From Cotesia glomerata (lineage: Eukaryota > Arthropoda > Insecta > Hymenoptera > Braconidae), in contig NC_058163.1 in NCBI RefSeq assembly GCF_020080835.1, positions 1,178,001 to 1,242,000 of the forward strand: a stretch of DNA of 64,000 bases. The letters run 5' to 3'. Numbering within the stretch: position 1 is the first letter of the stretch; each line of letters begins with the position of its first letter. The notes under the pieces are model-generated. The model saw nothing but the letters and a program-made list of their open reading frames with translations, had not been told where the DNA came from and did no database searches. Made by a program: the position numbers and the translations under genes. Below, piece after piece: positions 47,796-56,700 of the stretch.

Positions 47796-50700
47796 ACAAT
47801 TTTTAATTATAATTAATTTATAAAAAAAAATAAATAAAAACATTATAATAATAATTAAAATGAAATATTATTAAAAATAATAAATTAAATTTTTAATAAT
47901 TAAATATAAAAAGGGTTTATAAAAATATTTTCTTTCCAAAAATTTATTTATTTCTAAATTTATTCATTTTGGGAGTGAATGCGGAGTGAATTTTATTATT
48001 AATAAAAATTAACTCCTTCTCGGAGTAAATATCAATTAAAAATCATTCACTCCGCGTTCACTCCGCAAATTTTTTACAGTGTAGAGGAATAAAAAAATAA
48101 AAAAAGGAAAGGAAGATAGAGAGTTATGAATAAGGATATAAAAGTATATTAAAGTGAATTTAAAATAACAGATGATTGGATACAAAGTACAGTAAACAGA
48201 ATAAAGAGAATAAAGTTAAAAGTTCTTATTCTTGATTTAAAATGTTGCTCAGGCAGCATTCTTTAGCAAGCAGTCACTGGCTGTTGGACGCCTTCGGCCT
48301 TGCCAACGTCCTCACTCTTGTCTTTATACATTTATACCAGTAGACACATAGAGTTTATTAAAATTACAACCGCGTTAAATTGATTTTGAAAAGAGTTCCT
48401 TGTATTAATTTATCACCCGACAGTTCTCGAGTTAGTGCGAAACTCAGAATTAATAAATTCTGGCTTATAGTGAAAAAAATTTTCCACCGCGGTGATGTCA
48501 TTGTTTACTTTATTTATTGTTACACACTATGATATCTTCTGCACACGTGGTGAATACTCGGGTTATGACGAATAAGGTTGTTAGCACTTTAGTAGTTTAT
48601 TAATCACTATTTACGTCATCTGCTTCCCGGATTTTTTTACAATTTCAAATACTGATTACTCTGGTCCTAATTACCCCGCGCTATTTTTTTTAGCTACAAA
48701 AGATTCCTCAACTCTTACTCTAAGATCCTCTAAAAAAATTTTTCAAAATATCTTCATCAGTTTCTTAAAAAAGTTCTTCAAGAATCTTCAAAAAATAATG
48801 ATCAAAAATTGGATTTTTTCAATATGAATCTTAAACTATTGATAATTTTTGATTAATTGGTTCAAAATACTTCTTTTTGGGCTCAAAAGTTTCCTTGAAC
48901 CCTCCTCTACAATCCCATATCAAAAATTTCAAAAGATCTTTACTAGTTTTTTCAAAAAACCCTTGTAAGTTTCATATATCTAAATAATGATCAATAATTT
49001 TGATTTTTTTATTATGAATTTTAAAGTTACGATAACTTTTGATCTATAGATCCTAAAAACTTTTTTTTGGGCTTAAAAGTTTTCTTAAGCCTTCCTATAC
49101 AAATTTCTTACCAAAATTCCTAAAATATTTCAACTAGTTCCTCAAAAAAACCCCGTTTAAAATTACCCAAAAATTTATAATATTAAAAAATTCGATTTCT
49201 TCATTATGAATCTTAAATTACTCATAACGTTTGATCTATTGCTTCTAAAAACTTCTTTTTGGGCTCAAAAGTTTCCTTAAACCTTCTTCTACAAATTCCT
49301 TACAAAAATTTTTAAAATATCTTCACCAGTTCCTCAAAAAAATCTATTCAAAATCATTCAAAACCTAATAATGATCAAAAATTCGATTTTTACATTATAA
49401 AACTTTAAATTCAAATAACTTTTGATCTAATGCTTCTAAAAACTTCTTTTTGGGCTCAAAAGTTTTCTCAAACCTTCCTCTACAAATTTTCTTGCAAAAA
49501 TTTCTAAATATCTTCACCAGTTCCTCAAAAAAATCCATTCAAAATCATTCAAAAGCTAAAAATGACCAAAAATTCGAATTTTTCATTATATGACTCTTAC
49601 AATTTAAATAACTTTTGATCTAATGCTCTTAAAAACTTCTTTTTAGTCTTAAAAGTTTCCTCTCCTTAAACTCTTCTCTATAAATTACTTTTCAAAAATT
49701 TTGAAATATCTTCACCAATTCCTCAAAAAACTCCATTCAAAATCATTCAAAAACTATCAATGACCAAAAATTCGATTTTCACATTCTAAAGCTTAAATTA
49801 TTGATAACTTTTGATCTATTGGCTCAAAACACTTATTTTTTTGGCTCAAAAGTTTCCTCAAACCTTTCTCTACAAATTCCTTAGAAAATTTTCCAAAATA
49901 TCTTCACTAATTCTCCAAAAAAATCTATTCAAAATCATTCAAAAACTAATAATGACCAAAAATTCGATTTTTACATTATAAATCTTCAAATTCAAATAAC
50001 TTTTGATCTAATGCTCTTAAAAACTTCTTTTTGGGCTTAAAAGTTTCCTTAAACTTTTCTCTACAAATTCCTTTAAAAAATTTCCAAAATATCTTCACCA
50101 GTTCCTCAAAAAAATCCATTCAAAATCTTTCAAAAATTGATTTTTTCAGTATTGATCATCAAAATTTCATAACTTCCGATCTATAACTCCTAAAACCTTT
50201 TTCTTGAACCCAAAAGTTTCCTTCAACCCCTCTCTACCCTCCAAACCTCCCTAATTTCCCTAAAAGCCGCAATTATCCCCAGAAAATCCAAAAAAGTTTA
50301 CAAGCCACAAGCACGTGGCCGTTGCATAATAAATCGTCCACGTCATCGGCATCTCCTTGAATGAATATTCCCCTCAAAAACGGGGTGAGGGATGTCAGAG
50401 TTTTCCCGTTGGAATAAAAAACAGAGCCAGGGGATGTTAATAATAGCCTCCTTTGATATTCGGGTGCGTTAGTCATTGATACAAACAGAAATACATCAGT
50501 TGGGTGAGTCATAGGGCACAAGTACAAAGTGTACCAAGTACACCACTAGTAATCGAGAACAGCTGATCCAAATGCCCAATACGAGTGTTCAAAAATGAAA
50601 GGAAAGGTCACTGACAATCACGAGTACTTTCGATTTCAGTTTCGGTTAGGGGACGCTCAAAGGACAATAGACTCTCAACAATAGGATCATTCTGTTGCTT

Positions 50701-53700
50701 CGGTGCATTTAGAGTGCACTGTAGTCTACTCCAAAGCGATGACTAACTCATGGTCATAATTATAATAATAATAACTAATCTTTTCTAAATGACACTTGCT
50801 ACCATTTCATTTTTATCTACGTGTCTAATTCTAATGGGAGATCTTTATACTCTGTTTGTCTATTCTTTGAGATTACTCGAGATATCGGCATGAGTAATGC
50901 TGTAGGTAGACTTATGCTAAGTACTCTTGGGCTATGACTCACAGATAATGGCTTTAAAAGTGGAATTTTGCTGACAAATACTACATTTTTTTTTTGGTCT
51001 AGACGCTCTGATAATTTTTATCAGGAAATTCTGGCAAGTTTTAGGAACTTAAAATGGAATTATCAGGCTGGTTTAATTTTTTTGAGACTAAAGATATCCA
51101 AAGGGTTGTAAAAGAAGGTTTAAGGAAACTTTTGAGTCCAAATAGAAATTTTTATGAGTAATAGATCAAAAGTTATTAATAATTTAAAAGCAAAAATGAG
51201 AAAATGCCGATTTTTTGTCATTTTTGGTGGATATGAAACTTGTAAGAGTTTTTTCGTCAAACTAGTAAAGATATTTTGGAAAAATTTTATTGAAGATTGT
51301 AGATAAAGGTTTGAGGAAACTTTTGAGCCCAAAAAGAAATTTTTTGAATCAATAGATCTAAAGTTATCAATAATTTAAGAGTCATAATGAAAAAATCCAA
51401 TTTTTGATCATTTTTGAAGGATAAGAAACTTTTAAGGGTTTTTTTGAAAAACTAGTGGAGATATTTTGAACTTTTTGGTAGGGAATTGTATAGGAAGGTT
51501 TGAGGAAACTTTTGAGCCCAAAAAGAAATTTTTTGAATCAATAGATCTAAAGTTATCAATAATTTAAGAGTCATAATGAAAAAATCCAATTTTTGATCAT
51601 TTTTGAAGGATAAGAAACTTTTAAGGGTTTTTTTGAAAAACTAGTGGAGATATTTTGAACTTTTTGGTAGGGAATTGTATAGGAAGGTTTGAGGAAACTT
51701 TTGAGCCCAAAAAGAAATTTTTTGAATCGATAGATCTAAAGTTATCAATAATTTAAGAGTCATAATGAAAAAATCCAATTTTTGATCATTTTTGAAGGAT
51801 AAGAAACTTTTAAGGGTTTTTTTGAAAAACTAGTGGAGATATTTTGAACTTTTTGGTAGAGAATTGTATAGGAAGGTTTGAGGAAACTTTTGAGCCCAAA
51901 AAGATGTTTTTTGAACCAATAGATCAAAAGTTATCAATAATTTAAAATTCCAAATGAGGAGATGCCGATTTTTGATCATTTTTGAAGGATATGAAACTTA
52001 TAAGGGTTTTTTGAATAACTAGTGGAGATATTTTAGAAATTTTTGGTATTGAATTGTAGAGGACGGTTTGAGGAAACTTTTGAGCCAAAAAAGAAGTATT
52101 TTGAAGCAATATGTCAAAAGTTATCAATAATTTAAGATTCAAAATGAGAAAATCCCGATTTTTTATCAATATTAGCTTTTGAAGGATTGAAATTGATTTT
52201 TTTGAGAAACTGGTGAAGAAACTTTGGAAATTTTTGGTAGAAGATTGTAGATAGAGGTTTGAGGAAACTTTTGAGCCCAAAAAGAAGTGTTTTGAACTAA
52301 TGGATCAAAAGTTATCAATAATTTAAGATTCAAAATGAAAAAACTCTATTTTTGATCATTTTTTATGTGTATGAAACTTATAAGAGTTTTTTGAAGGAAC
52401 TAATCAAGATTGTTTTGAACTTTTTGGCATAGTATTGTAGAGAAAGGTTTAAAGAAACTTTTGAGCCCAAAAAGAAGTGTTTTGAACCAATAAATCAAAA
52501 GTTATCTATAATTTAAAATTCAAAATGAGAAAATCAATATTCAATAAAATACAATTTTATTTTTTTACTTAAAAAAAATAATTTATTTAAAATTTTTGAA
52601 AGTAGAAAAGACATTCGAATTCCAAATACTAGATTATAAACGCGCCGCGAAGTGAAAGTGATAATAATCGAGTAAAAACGAGGAATAGCATAAAGACTAT
52701 AATGAAATAGAGTTTTATAAATTTAATAAAATGTCAACTGATGCAATTGATTACCCGAAGTGCGAAGGTACATATAGCTAAATTACAACACAACAGACGT
52801 CGCTGTAACTTATGAGTTATAATTTATAACTTATAGCGAGTATATATAGATTTATAAATAACTAATACATCTTATAACATATAACACATAACATGTAACT
52901 TATAACGTAAGGAAGCAAGTGTATCAGTTTGCCGTGGAATGACTCAGAGAGAAAGTAAAATGGTTACTATAATATTTTTCTTTCTTTAGCTTCTTGTTTC
53001 TTGATATTATTATTATAAATATAGTTTATAGTTTCGGTCATTGAACTTTTGTTTATAATTTTATAAATTAAACTTTAAACCCAAAGTTTTAACATATTTA
53101 AAAAGTTTTAGGACTTGTCCGTAATTTTTAAAAGTTTAAAGTGATATTATTGGCCAAAATATTGAAGCTAAAAAATTATAAGAAACCTTTTTTGTAGAGA
53201 ATTTAATTTCCTATAAAAAAAGCTCAAACAATTTTGCTCTATCTCTAATTTTTAATCAGAAATTTGAATTTTAAAGTTAGAAATTAAATTTGAGGACTTG
53301 TCCTTAATTTTCAAAAGTTTTAAATGCGATTATTGGCTAAAATATTAAAGATAAAAAATTATAAAAAATCTTTTTTATAGAGAATTAAATTTCCTATGAA
53401 ATTTAAAATTCAAAAATAAAATTTAAGGACTTGTCCGTAATTTTTAAAAGTTTAAAGTAATATTATCGGCTAAAATATTGAAGATATAAAATTATAAGAA
53501 ATCTTTTTTATAGAGAATTTAATTACCTATGAAATTCAAAATTCAAAAATAAAATTTAAGGACTTGTCCATAACTTTTAAAAGTTTAAAATGCGATTATT
53601 GGTTGAAATATTGAAGATAAAAAATTATAAGAAACCTTTTTTATAGAGAATTAAATTTCCTACAAAAAAGTTCAGACAATTTTGCTCTATCTCTAATTTT

Positions 53701-56700
53701 TAACAAGAAATTTGAATTTTAAAGTTAGAAATTAAATTTGAGGACTTGTCCTTAATTTTTTAAAGTTTAAAATGCTATTTTTGACTAAAATATTGAAGAT
53801 AAAAAATTATAAGAAGTCTTTTTTATAGAGAATTAAATTTCCTATCAAATTTAAAGTTCAAAAATAAAATTTAAGGACTTGTCCGTAATTTTTAAAAGTT
53901 TAAAGTAATATTATCGGCTAAAGTATTGAGCTAAAGTATAGAGAATTTTATTTTCTATAGAAAAGCTCAAACAATTTCGCTCTATCTCTAATTTTTAACA
54001 AGAAATTTGAATTTTAAAGTTAGAAATTAAATTTGAGGACTTGTCCTTAATTTTCGAAAATTTAAATTGCGATTATTGGCTAAAATATTGAAAATTCAAA
54101 AAAAATATAAGAAAACTTTTTTATAGAGAATTTAATTTCCTACAAGATAGTTTCTATCAATTTCGCTCTATCTCTTGTTTTTTTTCCAAAATTTGAATTC
54201 AGAGTTTAAAAACAATTTTGGAGGACTTGTCCGTAATTTTTAAAAGCTTAAATTGATATTATTGTCGAAAATATAGAAGATAAAATATTATAAGAGACCT
54301 TTTTTTGTAGAAAATTTAATTTTCTACAAAATAGTATTTGTTAATTTTGCACTTTCTCCAATTTTTGATCAGAAATTTGAATTTTAAAGTTAAAAACAAA
54401 ATTTGAGGACTTGTCCGTAATTTTCAAAAGTTTAAAGTACTATTTTTGGCTAAAATTTTGACAATTTCAAATAATGATAAGAGACATTTTTTTTAGAAAA
54501 TTTGATTTTCTACAAAAAAGGTCCTTATTGGCTTAATTTTGTCCTGTCTTTAACCTTGAAGTCCAAATTTTGAAAATAAAATCTTGAATAAGTTATTATT
54601 TACTACTATATTGTAGATATATTTTCGTGGCTAGTGTTTACTTCCGGTACATTAGCTTCTGATCTGTATATGTATATATATAGAGCAGTAACAATAACAT
54701 GGCGGACAGTAGCACATAATAGAAGAGCGTTGATGTTGATAGACACGAATAGGGTAGAGTCACTACCAAACAATGAGACCATTGTTTGTTTCGTAATCTT
54801 TTTATTTACATTGGCAAACTTTATTATTATTATTAATTTTCTTTTTATCCTTAACTAGAAAATAAAATTAAATAATTTAATAAATATTTATAAACAATTA
54901 AAAAAATATTTTTAAATTATTAATAAATGTAATATTTCTTCCCAAAAAAATATCTAAAGTATAAAAATAATTGTTTATATATTAAATAAATAAATAATTT
55001 TTTTTTAAATATCTAAATAAATTTATTAACAGTCGATAAATTAATTTATAAGAATTTTTAACTTTTAATAAACTTTTTAATATTTTTCAGTATATATCTT
55101 CAATTTTATCCTAAAATTTATCCAAAGAAGCTTAAAAAATTTTTTTCAACTTAAAATTGTCTCCCGACCTCTTTAAATTGTAAACAAAAAATTTTCCTCA
55201 ACATTATATTGACCAGTCATAAAAAAACGTATCGGAAAAATTACAATAAATGTGCTCGCACACGTGACAGGTCACAGCAAGTTCATATAAAAATTTCTCT
55301 GACTTAACTTAACCACGTGGTGAAACGCGCATAATAAATGATCTTCTTGCAAGTATTCACTGCGGCGCAAAAAAGTGTTTGAGATAAACGAAAATGGTAA
55401 ACAAAAGTCGAGCCAAGGCTACTTCCGTACTTGCTCGAAAAATATTGTAATTTATAACAAATAAAATTCTCGTACACATACGTAAGATTACATATGGCTC
55501 GTAGTAGGGATCTCTATTCATAGAAATGAGTCATTGTTGAGATGACGACGCGAATAGCCTAAGCTGAATTTGCGCACAAGTCATGTCTGCTTGCAATTTA
55601 TATTTTTATTGGATTGTATATCTAATTGGGTATGTTAATATAATAAACATATATAAATATGTATCGACTATTCGACGTGTAGGTTGTACATCTGTTACAT
55701 CTTATTTAATTACATTTTAGGATTAGGTGCATTGTATAATATTAATACACGTAATTTGGAGCCGCAATTACAGACCTAGACCTTTTGGGAAGAAATAAGG
55801 GTGAAAATTTCAAAATTAACTATTGGCAAACTGGCGGTGACTCATGGCTACAATCTTTGGGTATTAATAGAGACTAATAGAGTGGATGTGTGGTAATAGC
55901 GATGTAGTGAGAGATTGACCAGGGACTTGACTAGCTTTTGATGTAAGAGTCAACTTTTAGATAAAGAGAGCACACCAGTTATGCAATGCTTTGGACACAG
56001 AGACACTTTCGGGTAAATAATCACTTCCATGCGGGCTTGTGTGTGTTCTGTCATGATTTATGTGCCGATACAGATATATAGCCAAGATTATTGTATATTG
56101 TATACTTATGAGCGTGAGTCATTCAGCACAGGGCATCGTTGTCATCGTAATTATTCTTCGACGTACTTTCTGTACGGAGAATTTTATTGAGAAAAATTTT
56201 TTTTAATTAAGCTTAAAGAAAAGTTTTATTTTTTTAGAATGGATTGTTGAAGAAATAATTTTAATTGTAATGAATTAGAATTGTTTAAGTTTGGAAACGA
56301 ATTTTAGGCTAAAAGTGGTTCAAAAAATTTTTTGTAAACTTCTTTGGGTGAATTTTGAGATCAAATTTTGAAGAAATAAGCTAAATAATATCAAAAAATT
56401 TATTAAATTTTAATTTTAAGATTAAAGATTGTATAGGAAGAAATAAATCCCGGAAATATTGATTTAAAGCTCTTGATTTTTAAGAATTTCTTCTTATAGA
56501 TTAATTTATCGACTGTTAATAAATTTATTTAGATATTTAGGAAAAAAATTATTTATTTATTTAGTATACAAACAATTATTTTTTTATTATTAATGATTAT
56601 TTTCCGGGAAGAAAACTTTGAATTATTATTAATTGTATATTTTTAAATATTATTTATCTTTTAATAATTAATTCATTAATTGTGAAAATAAATTTATTAA

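Larger units (their letters stand above)
46529..48081. mobile_element. TA-flanked inverted-repeat element (CACTGTAAAA ends) hosting a nested Helitron
   Basis: Left CACTGTAAAAGATGCGGAGT and right CTCCGC..TTTTTTACAGTG are inverted and flanked by TA. Both ends hold several GCGGAGTGA words in either direction, giving a palindromic structure. Removing the nested Helitron (46739-47730) leaves about 561 bp. No coding region; Tc1/mariner-like or similar MITE by its TA duplication. Confidence 0.75.

Noticed and set aside
50273..50527. 84-codon minus-strand frame as a DUSP10 alternative exon
   Set aside because: No similarity to DUSP10, no convincing splice sites at its borders.
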